A stretch of 64,000 nt of DNA from Mucilaginibacter gossypii (GTDB lineage: Bacteria; Bacteroidota; Bacteroidia; Sphingobacteriales; Sphingobacteriaceae). The translations under genes were made by a program, and so were the position numbers. Location: positions 248,001-312,000 of the forward strand of contig NZ_FNCG01000003.1 in assembly GCF_900100945.1 (NCBI RefSeq), given 5' to 3'. The notes under the pieces are model-generated. The model was not told the DNA's origin, searched no databases, and worked only from the letters and a program-made list of their open reading frames with translations. Shown one piece after another: positions 1 to 8,147 of the stretch (within the stretch, counting starts at the first letter, position 1; each line of letters starts with the position of its first letter).

Positions 1-1112
1 TAAGTTTGCTTGGCAGCATTGAAAAGGCAACCAATATGCCCATTTATGAAAATGGCCTTTTTTCTTCGCACACGCAGGAACACGAAATTATACACACTTT
101 ATACAAAGCGGGGGCCGATTTTTATCTGAACCTTTATAATGGCAATAAGCTTAACCTTAAAATTGAAGAGAATAAGCTATTGTACCAGATTGCGGTTATC
201 CATAATAACGAAGCGATCTCTGTCATCAGGTATAAAACGGCCGCGCTGTATCTTGATCTTCAAAAGGCCTTGGTCTTCAGGAAACTGATCATTAAGGATA
301 TTGCCGATCAGGAAAAGCAATTGTTGGAGATAAAAGCCCTTCAAAAAAATGGGGTGGTCTTAAAAAGCGATGTGCTGCGTGTTGAACTGGATCTTTCCAG
401 GCGTAAGATGGCTTTGGTAACCATAGAGAATGATATTCTTATCGCTACACAGAAACTAAACATCATTATGGGCGAACCGGATGAAAGTGTGATCATCCCC
501 ACAGAGTTCGATTCAGTTGACGTGCAAGAATTGCCTTATGAAAAATACCTCGTCGACGCAATGGAACATTCCTTTGCGTACCATATTTCTGAAAAGCAAA
601 CGCAGGTTAGTAAACTGCATCTTAGCCAGGTAAAAGCCAACTACCAGCCAAAGGTTGGGCTTTACAGCGATTTTTCATACGCTAACCCGCAAATATTCCT
701 ATTTCCTTACAATCCTGCCTGGTACTCGCTTGGTGTTGCCGGTATCAGGGCTACTATGCCGCTATCGCAACTTTATCAAAACAGGCATAAAGTGAACTCG
801 GCTAAACTGGAGCTTGATAAAGAAGAAACCACTCATAAAGACATTGAGGACAAAGTACGGCAACAGGTTAAAGAGGCTTACTTACGATATAAGGAATCGC
901 TGGTGCAAATTGGTGTGGCCGAGGTTGATGTGGCCCATGCACAGGAAAATGCCCGCATTATTAAAAATACATATTTCAATCAAACTTCATTAATTACAGA
1001 CTTGCTTGATGCCGATGTGCAGGTGCTGCAAACGCGCTTTGAGCTGGCAACCGCACGTATTGTGGCTCAAAACAAATATTATCTACTTCAAAACATCACC
1101 GGCGTACTTTAA
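1..1112 (+). CDS. TolC-family outer membrane efflux protein, 5' partial
   Basis: Outer-membrane channel component of a tripartite efflux pump. The reading frame is open to the left window edge, so the signal peptide and N-terminus lie outside; about 370 residues are visible. The sequence is rich in long amphipathic helices (around residues 75-160 and 260-365) with leucine/lysine/glutamate heptads, as in the TolC alpha-barrel (outer membrane efflux protein family), and ends with a helix typical of the second repeat. The next gene, an HlyD-type fusion protein, starts 2 nt after its stop, followed by an overlapping MFS transporter, so the three form one operon. The pump type is established by the neighbours; the substrate cannot be read from sequence. 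Confidence 0.85.
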   Translation, partial: SLLGSIEKATNMPIYENGLFSSHTQEHEIIHTLYKAGADFYLNLYNGNKLNLKIEENKLLYQIAVIHNNEAISVIRYKTAALYLDLQKALVFRKLIIKDIADQEKQLLEIKALQKNGVVLKSDVLRVELDLSRRKMALVTIENDILIATQKLNIIMGEPDESVIIPTEFDSVDVQELPYEKYLVDAMEHSFAYHISEKQTQVSKLHLSQVKANYQPKVGLYSDFSYANPQIFLFPYNPAWYSLGVAGIRATMPLSQLYQNRHKVNSAKLELDKEETTHKDIEDKVRQQVKEAYLRYKESLVQIGVAEVDVAHAQENARIIKNTYFNQTSLITDLLDADVQVLQTRFELATARIVAQNKYYLLQNITGVL

Positions 1113-1113
1113 T

Positions 1114-2181
1114 ATGAAAAAAAAGCATATAGTAACAGATCGAATTATTACCAAGATAACCGGTTGGATAGCCGGCCTTACCATTATAGCCCTGGCAATT
1201 TGGGCCGTATTTACTCTTTGGGAGTATCGTGAGTATGAGCAAACTAATGACGCACAGGTACAGGAGTACGTAAACCCTGTTATATCGCGTGCGGGAGGTT
1301 TTATAGTGGCCGTAAAGTTTGAAGAGAACCAGCCGGTAAAAAAGGGAGATACCTTATTAATTATAGATAACCGGGAGTACACTTTACAAGTTGCGCAGAC
1401 CCGGGCAGCTATACAAAAAGCCGAGGCACAGTTAGAGGTATTAAAAAGTAACATACACACCACGCAAAAAACTGCCGGTTCTGCTAAAGCTCAAATTAAA
1501 GCAAGCGCTGCAAAAGTTTGGAAACAGCGGCTTGACTTTGAACGTTATTTGCGCCTTTATAAAGAGGAGTCAGCTACTAAACAACAGCTTGAAAATGTTC
1601 AGGCTACCCTGGATGTAAACAATAGCGATTTCCAGTCGGCAGAGGAAAACTACGGAGCCGCAGAATCAAAAATAGACGATATTATAGCAGAAAAGACGGT
1701 ATTAAGGGCAGAAATTGCACGTTTAAAAGCTTTGCTTGACCGCAACATGCTTGATGTTGAATATACCGTTATCAGGGCTTCATATGATGGAAGAATGGGA
1801 CGTCGTACGGTAGAGGTTGGTCAAATGATTAATGCTGGCGAAGTGCTGGCCTATATAGTTGATAACGAAACTGACAAATGGGTGATAGCCAATTACAAAG
1901 AAACCCAGATTGCCGGCATGCATATAGGTGATACCGTAAAATTTGTTGCCGACGCATTTCCGGACCAGGAGTTTAAGGGCACTATCATTTCATTGTCGCC
2001 CGCGACCGGTTCCAGCTTCTCGTTGCTGCCTCCGGATAACTCTACCGGTAACTATGTGAAAATTGTTCAGCGTGTGCCGGTACGTATCAGGGTCGATGCT
2101 GAAAAAAAGCAGCTGGCCATGCTTAGAGTGGGTATGAATGTTAATGTTTACGTTCCAAAAAAACAGCAGCGCCATGGATAG
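1114..2181 (+). CDS. HlyD/EmrA-family membrane fusion protein
   Basis: Periplasmic adaptor linking the inner-membrane MFS transporter to the TolC channel. The start is the ATG at 1114, just after the tolC stop; an upstream in-frame extension would run inside tolC. One N-terminal membrane segment (about residues 14-34) is followed by a biotinyl-lipoyl-like half motif (around VISRAGGFIVAVKFEENQPV), a long coiled-coil hairpin (about 95-205) and the second lipoyl half with a beta-barrel (Y-D-G-R-M-G, then the VGQMI region). The length (355 aa) is normal for EmrA/VceA-type adaptors that partner DHA2 transporters. The 3' end overlaps the MFS gene by 8 nt, suggesting translational coupling. The family is clear; the exported compound is unknown. 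Confidence 0.9.
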   Translation: MKKKHIVTDRIITKITGWIAGLTIIALAIWAVFTLWEYREYEQTNDAQVQEYVNPVISRAGGFIVAVKFEENQPVKKGDTLLIIDNREYTLQVAQTRAAIQKAEAQLEVLKSNIHTTQKTAGSAKAQIKASAAKVWKQRLDFERYLRLYKEESATKQQLENVQATLDVNNSDFQSAEENYGAAESKIDDIIAEKTVLRAEIARLKALLDRNMLDVEYTVIRASYDGRMGRRTVEVGQMINAGEVLAYIVDNETDKWVIANYKETQIAGMHIGDTVKFVADAFPDQEFKGTIISLSPATGSSFSLLPPDNSTGNYVKIVQRVPVRIRVDAEKKQLAMLRVGMNVNVYVPKKQQRHG

Positions 2182-3763
2182 GGGGATTCCAATTTTTAGA
2201 CGCTGGGTTCCGGGCTGGGCTATTAAGATCATACTGTTTTCACTTATCCTGCCCACGCTGGTGCTTTTTTTTCTGCCATTTGGAAACATCAATGCGGCAG
2301 CAGGCTATTATGGCAGCGAACCGGCAGATATACAATTTGCGGTAGCTTTGTTTTATGCCGGGTATATAGCCTTTTACAGCCTTGAACGGCGATTCTTTAA
2401 CTTCCTGGCAGCAAAAGAATATTTTATCATTTTTACCATGTTGGAGTTGCTGACAACACTGGTATGTTATTTAACCAATGATCTTTATATATTATTCCCG
2501 ATCCGTTTTTTCCAGGGGATGTTGTTCTCCAGTACAGTAAATCTGTCTTTATCCCTCATGTTTACCCGCCTGCACAGCGAAAGGGCCCGCGAAATAAGCT
2601 TCTCGGTTTTTTTCGGAATGCTGATATGTATTCTGCCCTTTACCAATTTGGTTACCGCCGATTTGATAGACTCTTATAATTTTAACCTGGTTTACAAGGG
2701 CGCATTGTTCTCTTACCTGCCATGCTTGTGCCTTATCATGCTGTGTATGAATAACGTAAGGTTGAACGCCCGCTTTCACTTATACAAACTCGACTGGCAG
2801 AGTTTTGTGTTTTGGAGCATCATGCTCACTTTGCTGGGGTATATTAGTATTTATGGGCAGGAATATTATTGGTTGGATGATGCCCGCATTTACTATAGCG
2901 TTGCCGCTATGATAGTTAGCACGCTGATTTACATTGTACGCCAAAGAGGTTTAAAAAGACCATATCTGCATCTGGGTATATTTCGCTTTCGCAATTTTAA
3001 GTTCGCGGCCTTTCTCATCTTAATACTTTATATATGTCGGTTTGCGGTTAATATCACCAATTCATTTTTTACAGGTGTGCTTAAGCTTGATCCTATTCAC
3101 GTAAGCTATATAAACAGTTGCAACCTGGGCGGCCTCATAATTGGTATTATAATTTCCGGTGCTATGATCCTGCAGAAAAAAAATATCAGGTTTATCTGGT
3201 TTCCGGGCTTTATATTATTGCTGGCTTTTCACGTCATTATGTTCTTTTTGTTTGCTACAGAGGCAAATGAAAAGAACTTTTACGCTCCGCTTTTTATGCA
3301 GGGGATAGGCGTGGGGATGATCATGGTACCCACTATTGTGTATGCCATCTCTGCAGTGCCTGTTGCAATTGGCCCGTCAGCAACTTCGATATGTTCAACT
3401 ATGGGGTATGTTGGCTTCTGTGTTAGTGCTGCGATCATCAATTTTTGCGAGCTCTACGAAAAAAGCCGGCATTACAATGCATTTCAGGACCATCTAACAA
3501 AAGTTGACCGGTTTGCATTGCACGCGCTGGCCACGCGTGGGACCGAACTGTTGTCAAAGGGTCTCTCGTTAAAGCAAGCCAGTAAAGGCGCAAACAAGCA
3601 ATTGGTAGGCGCCGTTAATCAGCAAATCCAAATCAGGTTCGCTATGGATTATTACGAGATGATGTCAATGATGTTGGTCGCAACCTTGCTGCTTATTGCT
3701 TTATTCCCTTATCTAAATCGTACAGCAGTTTACCTGCGTTCGCGCCGGCTTGTACCTGCATAA
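2174..3763 (+). CDS. MFS efflux transporter (DHA2/EmrB-like)
   Basis: Inner-membrane proton-driven exporter of the tripartite pump. The start chosen is the ATG at 2174, overlapping the hlyD stop; an earlier in-frame ATG at 2138 would add 12 residues inside hlyD. About 529 residues with roughly 14 hydrophobic segments, beginning near residue 18 (IILFSLILPTLVLFFLPFG), fit the 14-helix drug:H+ antiporter-2 group. Similarity to canonical EmrB is weak: the usual motif-C glycine pattern is not obvious, a known feature of the divergent Bacteroidota members paired with HlyD and TolC partners. The C-terminal tail is short and basic. Substrate unknown. It is followed after 26 nt by a lipoprotein gene that may be co-transcribed. 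Confidence 0.82.
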   Translation: MDRGIPIFRRWVPGWAIKIILFSLILPTLVLFFLPFGNINAAAGYYGSEPADIQFAVALFYAGYIAFYSLERRFFNFLAAKEYFIIFTMLELLTTLVCYLTNDLYILFPIRFFQGMLFSSTVNLSLSLMFTRLHSERAREISFSVFFGMLICILPFTNLVTADLIDSYNFNLVYKGALFSYLPCLCLIMLCMNNVRLNARFHLYKLDWQSFVFWSIMLTLLGYISIYGQEYYWLDDARIYYSVAAMIVSTLIYIVRQRGLKRPYLHLGIFRFRNFKFAAFLILILYICRFAVNITNSFFTGVLKLDPIHVSYINSCNLGGLIIGIIISGAMILQKKNIRFIWFPGFILLLAFHVIMFFLFATEANEKNFYAPLFMQGIGVGMIMVPTIVYAISAVPVAIGPSATSICSTMGYVGFCVSAAIINFCELYEKSRHYNAFQDHLTKVDRFALHALATRGTELLSKGLSLKQASKGANKQLVGAVNQQIQIRFAMDYYEMMSMMLVATLLLIALFPYLNRTAVYLRSRRLVPA

Positions 3764-3789
3764 TCTAATTATTTAATATTAAACAACAA

Positions 3790-4197
3790 ATGAAATATAT
3801 AACCCTGTTGGCTATTATCATCGTCAGTATAACTGCATGCCAAAAAGATAACCAAAACTTTAAATTAAAAACGGTTACCATAAACGCCTACACAAACAAA
3901 AACTCCGGCTTGCAGCATGTTTACGTCAGGATTGTTGACGCCGCAGATCAGCAGCGAGTTATCGGTAAATCTGCTTCATATCCGTCAAACCTGCCATTGC
4001 CTGTTACGCTGGGTATAACTTCGAGCCTCAAACAAGCGCTATATAAACAAACATGTATAGTGCAGTTGTGGGCCGACTCTACAGGTTTGATTAGTTCGCA
4101 AAAAATGAATATGGATAGTTATAAAATCATCTTTCCGTTAGAGATGGATGTCAAAAATAAAGACATGGATGTTACGTTATCAGGCAACTGGGACTAA
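3790..4197 (+). CDS. Small hypothetical lipoprotein
   Basis: A 135-residue protein with a classic type II signal peptide: MKYI, then a hydrophobic stretch (LLAIIIVSI) and a lipobox ending T-A-C at residues 15-17, so Cys17 would be acylated. The mature part looks like a compact beta-rich domain and has no motif I recognise. It lies 26 nt after the MFS gene on the same strand and could be the last gene of the efflux operon, but no known pump needs such a subunit. It is a real gene by signal peptide, codon use and spacing; function unknown. Confidence 0.65.
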   Translation: MKYITLLAIIIVSITACQKDNQNFKLKTVTINAYTNKNSGLQHVYVRIVDAADQQRVIGKSASYPSNLPLPVTLGITSSLKQALYKQTCIVQLWADSTGLISSQKMNMDSYKIIFPLEMDVKNKDMDVTLSGNWD

Positions 4198-4228
4198 GCA
4201 TTAACAATACCTATATTTATAAAAAACA

Positions 4229-4396
4229 ATGAATACCATGATGTCTGATCCATCTGATGAAGCGATCGTATATTTTATATTTTCAACCAATCATGGTGTT
4301 AAAGCCACTCTGATTAACGGGTACGACACGTTCAGCAAATCGCTTACAGAAGGATTGGTCAATGAGTTAAAAGAAAAACGCAACAAGAACATATAG
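4229..4396 (+). CDS. Small hypothetical protein (55 aa)
   Basis: Short frame beginning MNTMMSDPSDEAIVYFIF and ending in a lysine-rich tail, 31 nt after the lipoprotein stop on the same strand. It reads like a small alpha/beta protein (a beta strand around AIVYFIFS, then a helix SKSLTEGLVNELKEKR) rather than random translation, and A-rich sequence precedes its ATG. I recognise no family. Confidence is limited because it is short and borders a decayed region. Confidence 0.4.
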   Translation: MNTMMSDPSDEAIVYFIFSTNHGVKATLINGYDTFSKSLTEGLVNELKEKRNKNI

Positions 4397-4432
4397 CCAT
4401 GGTTGCTTGTTATTTAAAAACTACCTCCCAAT

Positions 4433-4980
4433 TGCTTACTAAGCGCCCTTCATCATCTCCATCCCTAATGATGAGGTCTCGGTTAAATTAAAATCAGGAG
4501 GCAGTCCGTTGCCGTTATCACTAATAAGTAAGGCGATGGTTTCTGGTGCCGACAGCTTCACATTAACAAGTATTTCTCATCCGGTTTTATTAAATGTATA
4601 TCTGATACTATTGGTGATAGCTTCGTTTAATATCAGGCCTATAGGTACCGCCTGCGATATATCCAGATTCATCTGGTCTAAATTCTTTTAAAATTGATTT
4701 TTTGGTGCCCGCAATCATAGCAGGTGTAGAGATATCTAACTAAGTCGGTGATGTAGTCGGCCATAACAATAGTTGCTACAGTTCGTGCGTAATTACAACC
4801 ATGCCCATATTTCCATCGCATACGGCGTAGTGATATTCGGTTTAAAAATGATCTATGTTCTGGGCGACCTGATGTTCTGGCGCGCGCGCCGTGTAGATGA
4901 ATAAGGTTTGATACGGAGGCGAATCGGCCGTCCAACTTGTAGATCCTGTTTAAAAAAGTGCCTTGAAGCAGTTCAGGCAA
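4433..4980 (-). pseudogene. Degraded sensor histidine kinase (HisKA_2/HATPase_c remnant)
   Basis: Read on the minus strand, 4690 to 4433 carries the ATPase half of a LytS/HisKA_2-type sensor kinase: an N-box-like stretch ([19 protein letters not shown]) and a G1 box (LLISDNGNGLPPDF), followed by a SSLGMEMM helix. An in-frame TGA interrupts it between these boxes and two adjacent stops (TAG TAA) end it. Upstream, up to about 4980, a stretch with ADYITDLVRYL matches the helix preceding the ATPase domain, but the sequence beyond it is scrambled and no sensor or intact dimerisation domain remains. It is therefore a decayed fragment with no product expected. It sits just downstream of the intact AraC gene on the same strand. 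Confidence 0.7.
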
Positions 4981-4986
4981 TTGGCT

Positions 4987-5877
4987 TTAATTCAACAGCG
5001 TCTTTTTAAAATCTTTCGGAGTTTGGCCCACCTCTTTCCTGAACAGCCGGGAAAAGTAAGACATGTTCTCAAACCCGAGAGAATAGGCAATTTCTGAAAC
5101 ATGGTCGTCAGATTCCCGCAACCGGTTTTTAGCGACCGAGATGAGCGCAATATGGATCAGTTCCTGCGCGGTTTTCCCGGTCTCCAACTTCAGCGCATTA
5201 CTGAGGTAACGTGGCGACATGTTCAGCTCGGCGGCGAGTGCGGATACTGAGGGCAGCCCCTCTTTCATCAATTTGTCCTGGCGGATGAAATCGTCCAGCA
5301 GCCTTTGGAAAGCCGAAACCGTTTTGCCGCTTAATTCCCGGCGGTTGATAAACTGCCGTTTATAAAAACGCTCAGCGTACTTCAATAAGGAATCGATATT
5401 GACCAGTATAATGTTCCGGCTAAACTCGTCCTGGTTATTATCGTATTCTGTATCGATCGATTCGAAGAGACGCATGATGATTTTTTCTTCTTTGGGCGCC
5501 AGGTGTAAGGCTTCATCCGCTTCATAGTCAAAAAAGGCATACCGACCGATCTCGCGCTGCAGGGCGCTGCCCAATAAAAAGTCTTCATGGAACAACAGGA
5601 TATAGCCGCCTTCTTCCAGCTCCAGGTTATTTATTTCGATAACCTGGCGGGGTTTCCAGAACACCATCGAGCCTTTTTCGTGATCGAAGCGTGTGCGCCC
5701 GTAAAGCCAGTGCCCGGCTTTGATATTTTTCAGGCCGATCATGTAAAAATCACAGGTGAATTCCCGGAAGTTCAGGACCAGGCCGGGCGTAATCTCCAGC
5801 AGGCTAAGCATGGGGTGCTCCGGTTCTGGCAGGCCATTCTCGCTGTGCATCTCGCTTAGTGAGCGGAAGTGTTTCAT
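4987..5877 (-). CDS. AraC-family transcriptional regulator
   Basis: A 296-residue cytoplasmic regulator. The N-terminal 170 residues form a cupin-like sensing domain (GSMVFWKPRQVIE resembles the beta strands of AraC_N). The C-terminal 100 residues carry two helix-turn-helix motifs: the first around LPSVSALAAELNMSPRYLSNALK, the second around VSEIAYSLGFENMSYFSRLFRKEVGQTPKDF, which holds the family signature. The length is normal. In related Bacteroidota such regulators often sit beside an SDR oxidoreductase gene, and a broken SDR lies just upstream here, so its original target may be gone. It appears intact amid pseudogenes; ligand unknown. Confidence 0.88.
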   Translation of the reverse strand: MKHFRSLSEMHSENGLPEPEHPMLSLLEITPGLVLNFREFTCDFYMIGLKNIKAGHWLYGRTRFDHEKGSMVFWKPRQVIEINNLELEEGGYILLFHEDFLLGSALQREIGRYAFFDYEADEALHLAPKEEKIIMRLFESIDTEYDNNQDEFSRNIILVNIDSLLKYAERFYKRQFINRRELSGKTVSAFQRLLDDFIRQDKLMKEGLPSVSALAAELNMSPRYLSNALKLETGKTAQELIHIALISVAKNRLRESDDHVSEIAYSLGFENMSYFSRLFRKEVGQTPKDFKKTLLN

Positions 5878-5897
5878 GAAGACTAATTTAAAAAAGA

Positions 5898-6420
5898 TCA
5901 GGCACTATATTGTGTTAAATGATAATCAATATGGATCAGCACCAATTTACCCCATTGTCTGCGAGTCAGCCTGCCGAACAGGGGATGCGGCCCCCAGGCT
6001 TCGGTTGGCGTGATCCAGGCTTTGTCCAGGATATCCAACAACAGCTTTTGCTCCTGCTCAAAATAAAATTGCTCGTAATGGGGTATCACAAAATTCAGGG
6101 GCATACGCAGTCCCCGCGACTGCTCAGGAAAGAAGTCCACCAGTAACCATTTGAATATCGTACGACTGAGCCCGTAACTCTCATCCCAAAGGCTGAAATA
6201 ACCCAATGCCCCGCCCAGCGAAAGGTTGAGGTGGTGCAACATCTGCGTTGCAGCCATCGTCCCCCACACCCGTTCAGATCGGGCTCAGGCCTTGCACCCG
6301 CCGCCGGATCTCCGTCTGCTTTTGCGGGCTGTAAAACAATAGCCCGTCTACCTGTAGCGTAATAATAGTTTTGGGCAGATAACGAAGGGTGGCGATAACG
6401 TAAAGCCATAGTTCCTTGTT
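5898..6420 (-). pseudogene. DUF1569/DinB-like protein gene, frameshifted
   Basis: The downstream part (minus strand, 6269 to 5898) encodes about 123 residues of a DUF1569-type four-helix bundle: WGTMAATQMLHHLNLSLGG is the family's opening metal-site helix, and HPLFGRLTRRQWGKLVLIH with HIDYH its last. The upstream part (VDGLLFYSPQKQTEIRRRV, about 6420 to 6277) is in another frame and ends at a TGA; removing one base near 6274 joins the two smoothly before the WGTM helix. No convincing start codon remains upstream, where ATA stands at the expected position. DUF1569 proteins belong to the DinB-like superfamily and mostly lack a proven role. The gene is probably dead, consistent with its decayed neighbours. 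Confidence 0.65.
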
Positions 6421-6448
6421 GATGAGGTTACGTTTTATGGCAGGCAAT

Positions 6449-6840
6449 TCAGGCGGTGAGTTCAGTAGGTGTGCATTTACCGGCCCAGGCTTCGATTTCC
6501 TGGCTAACTTTATCACGGTTGCTGCGGTAAGTTTGCAGGGAGTCCTTTCCGACCGGTAAATGAAGCGGCGGATTTTCAGTGTTCGCCAGTTCCAGTACCA
6601 CCTGCGCCAGTTTGGCGGGGTCGCCGGGTTGGTGCAGTGCAGTGCTTCCGGTACAGCCTTCATCTGGCCTGCCGTGGTAGTCTGGTAGTCGGAGATCGAC
6701 TCTTTGGTCAGAGAATAACTCTGGGCATTCAGGAACTGTGTGCGGAACAGGCCGGGTGCCCGGGCGGTAACCTTGATGTTAAAGGGAGCGAGTTCCAGCG
6801 CCAGGCCTTCGGATAAGCCTTCAACAGCGTATTTGGTTTG
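6449..6840 (-). pseudogene. SDR oxidoreductase, 5'-truncated and frameshifted
   Basis: The 3' part of a short-chain dehydrogenase/reductase. The sequence begins at TKYAVEGLSEGLALEL, just inside the catalytic YxxxK region, and continues with PFNIKVT and PGLFRTQFL, typical of the classical SDR C-terminal half. One G is missing near 6624 (CCGGCGAC where CCGGGCGAC would encode PGDPAKLA), shifting the last third (ANTENPPLHLPVGKDSLQTY) into another frame before its TGA at 6449. The Rossmann half and the catalytic Ser and Tyr are gone. Its 5' end is joined directly to the alkB fragment, so one deletion probably removed both the alkB 3' end and the SDR 5' end. Confidence 0.72.
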
Positions 6841-7049
6841 TCTCCATACCAGCAGGTGAGCCTTGGTGTCAGGTATTCCTTATCCCAAAGTTTTTGTGTT
6901 GTTTGTTTCCAGGGTGTTTCCCTGATCAGTTTTTCTAACAGCCAGTCACCCGTTGTCGGATCAATTAAACCGGGCTGGTATTCCAGCAAATCCTTAGGCA
7001 ATCCTTTACTTTGCCCGGTTTCGGCAAATAATGTCAATTGTTCCATCAC
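6840..7049 (-). pseudogene. alkB: alkB-like dioxygenase, 3'-truncated
   Basis: The N-terminal 70 residues of an AlkB-type 2-oxoglutarate/Fe(II) DNA-repair dioxygenase: MEQLTLFAE start, a YQPGLID loop, then TPWKQ and LTPRLTCWYGD, the conserved nucleotide-recognition segment. The jelly-roll core with the HxD...H iron site and the RxxxxxR oxoglutarate site is missing. After WYGD the sequence becomes an SDR gene in another frame. The 93-residue gene upstream abuts its start (stop and start overlap), and both lie divergent from imuA, so alkB was probably part of a damage-response module before truncation. The fragment should be inactive. Confidence 0.72.
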
Positions 7050-7330
7050 TAAATCCTTTCCACATAAGTCGTTATAAAATGGGCCAATTGTTCCTGTTCT
7101 CCTGGTTGCAGTACATCGCCGTCGTAGATCCAGTAACCCTTCGCGTCAAATAAAATACGGCCCATGTAAACGGGCGGCTGATCATAAGCCGTATAGATCT
7201 CATAGCATTGTACAGCGTGCTTTTGCCCTGTATTTGGTACAATTTTCACCACTTCCCGTGAACCATCGCGGTATTTAAGCCAGGCTTTAACCTCGCTTTT
7301 TAAATACGTTTTGACCAACAATTCCTGCAT
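7049..7330 (-). CDS. Conserved hypothetical protein beside the mutasome
   Basis: A 93-residue soluble protein starting at the ATG at 7330 (MQELLVKTYLKSEVKAWLKYRDGSREVV); the upstream in-frame extension is AT-rich promoter sequence. It looks like a small beta-rich domain (YIYDGDVLQPGEQEQL near the end) with no catalytic motif I recognise. It overlaps the truncated alkB by its stop and diverges from imuA across an 80-nt region holding an inverted-repeat operator and a TATCTTTG element at 7345-7352, properly placed as its own -7 box. Position suggests a damage-inducible role; this is inference from context only. Confidence 0.6.
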   Translation of the reverse strand: MQELLVKTYLKSEVKAWLKYRDGSREVVKIVPNTGQKHAVQCYEIYTAYDQPPVYMGRILFDAKGYWIYDGDVLQPGEQEQLAHFITTYVERI

Positions 7331-7377
7331 TTGAAATTTTTTCTCAAAGATATATAAAATACTAATATTTTTAGCAT

Positions 7378-7405
7378 TAAATTTGTACTCCCTATTTGGT
7401 ACAAA
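7378..7405 (+). promoter_or_regulatory. imuA promoter -7 box with overlapping inverted-repeat operator
   Basis: TAAATTTG at 7378-7385 fits the Bacteroidota TAnnTTTG -7 box, 25 nt before the imuA ATG. Overlapping it is a perfect 7-bp inverted repeat, TTTGTAC (7382-7388) and GTACAAA (7399-7405), separated by 10 nt. A repressor bound here would block the promoter, as expected for an SOS-type operator in front of imuA. No clear -33 TTG was seen. The assignment to LexA or another S24-type repressor is inference. Confidence 0.5.
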
Positions 7406-7409
7406 CACG

Positions 7410-8144
7410 ATGGAAACGGCAAATGACCGAAAAACACTGATTAACAGCCTGCAAAAGAATATTTTGCAATGGGAGGGCTATAGGCCACCGCCTACAGGTA
7501 CACAGGGGCTGGTAGGCCTGGGGGCAGTGGAAACAGCTTTCCCCAACGGCGTTTTTCCTTTAGGTACAGTGCATGAACTGGTTTGCAGTACCACCGAACA
7601 GGCTACTGCTTCCAGCGGATTGATTAGCGGCCTGCTCTCGGTGTTTATGCAAAATGGCGGGGCCTGTTTATGGATCAGCCTCACCGGAAACATCTTCCCA
7701 CCGGCGTTAAGCGGCTTTGGTATAGAACCCAGCCGCTTGATCTTTATCCGGGTGACCAAAGACCAGGAAGCCTTATGGGTGATGGAAGAAGCGCTGAAAT
7801 GCGCAGGGCTTGCCGCAGTTGTGGCAGAAGCGCGGGAACTGGATTTTAAACAATCGCGCAGGCTTCAGCTGGCTGTTGAGCAAAGTCACGTTACCGGGTT
7901 TGTGCTGCGTAATGCCGTTAAAAAGATCGGTTCAACGGCTTGCGCTGCCCGGTGGCAGGTGAAATCTTTGCCGAGCGAGCCGGTTGACGATTTGCCTGGT
8001 CTTGGTTTTCCGCGCTGGGAGGTAGAACTACTACGTGTCCGTAACGGGCATCCGGGTACCTGGATCATAGAATGGGCAGAAGGTAAATTCAAACAGGTGG
8101 AAAAAGAGCAAACAGCTAAACCATTTAAACGGAAAGCGGGGTGA
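7410..8144 (+). CDS. imuA: ImuA, RecA-like accessory protein of the translesion mutasome
   Basis: A 244-residue RecA/SulA-like protein that acts with ImuB and DnaE2 in damage-induced mutagenesis. The start is the ATG at 7410 (METANDRKTLI); an earlier in-frame start would lie in the operator. The RecA-like core is seen as LGAVETAFPNGVFPLGTVHELV, the GLISGLL helix at the usual Walker-A position and a conserved RRLQLAVEQSHVTGFVLR helix. The Walker A lysine is not evident, as is common in ImuA. The C-terminal tail is lysine-rich. The imuB start follows after 3 nt and imuB overlaps dnaE2, giving the standard cassette. Confidence 0.9.
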   Translation: METANDRKTLINSLQKNILQWEGYRPPPTGTQGLVGLGAVETAFPNGVFPLGTVHELVCSTTEQATASSGLISGLLSVFMQNGGACLWISLTGNIFPPALSGFGIEPSRLIFIRVTKDQEALWVMEEALKCAGLAAVVAEARELDFKQSRRLQLAVEQSHVTGFVLRNAVKKIGSTACAARWQVKSLPSEPVDDLPGLGFPRWEVELLRVRNGHPGTWIIEWAEGKFKQVEKEQTAKPFKRKAG

Positions 8145-8147
8145 GTT

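Noticed and set aside
4509..4691. Plus-strand 60-codon frame
   Set aside because: The minus strand here encodes clear histidine-kinase ATPase motifs, so this is an antisense reading of the pseudogene.
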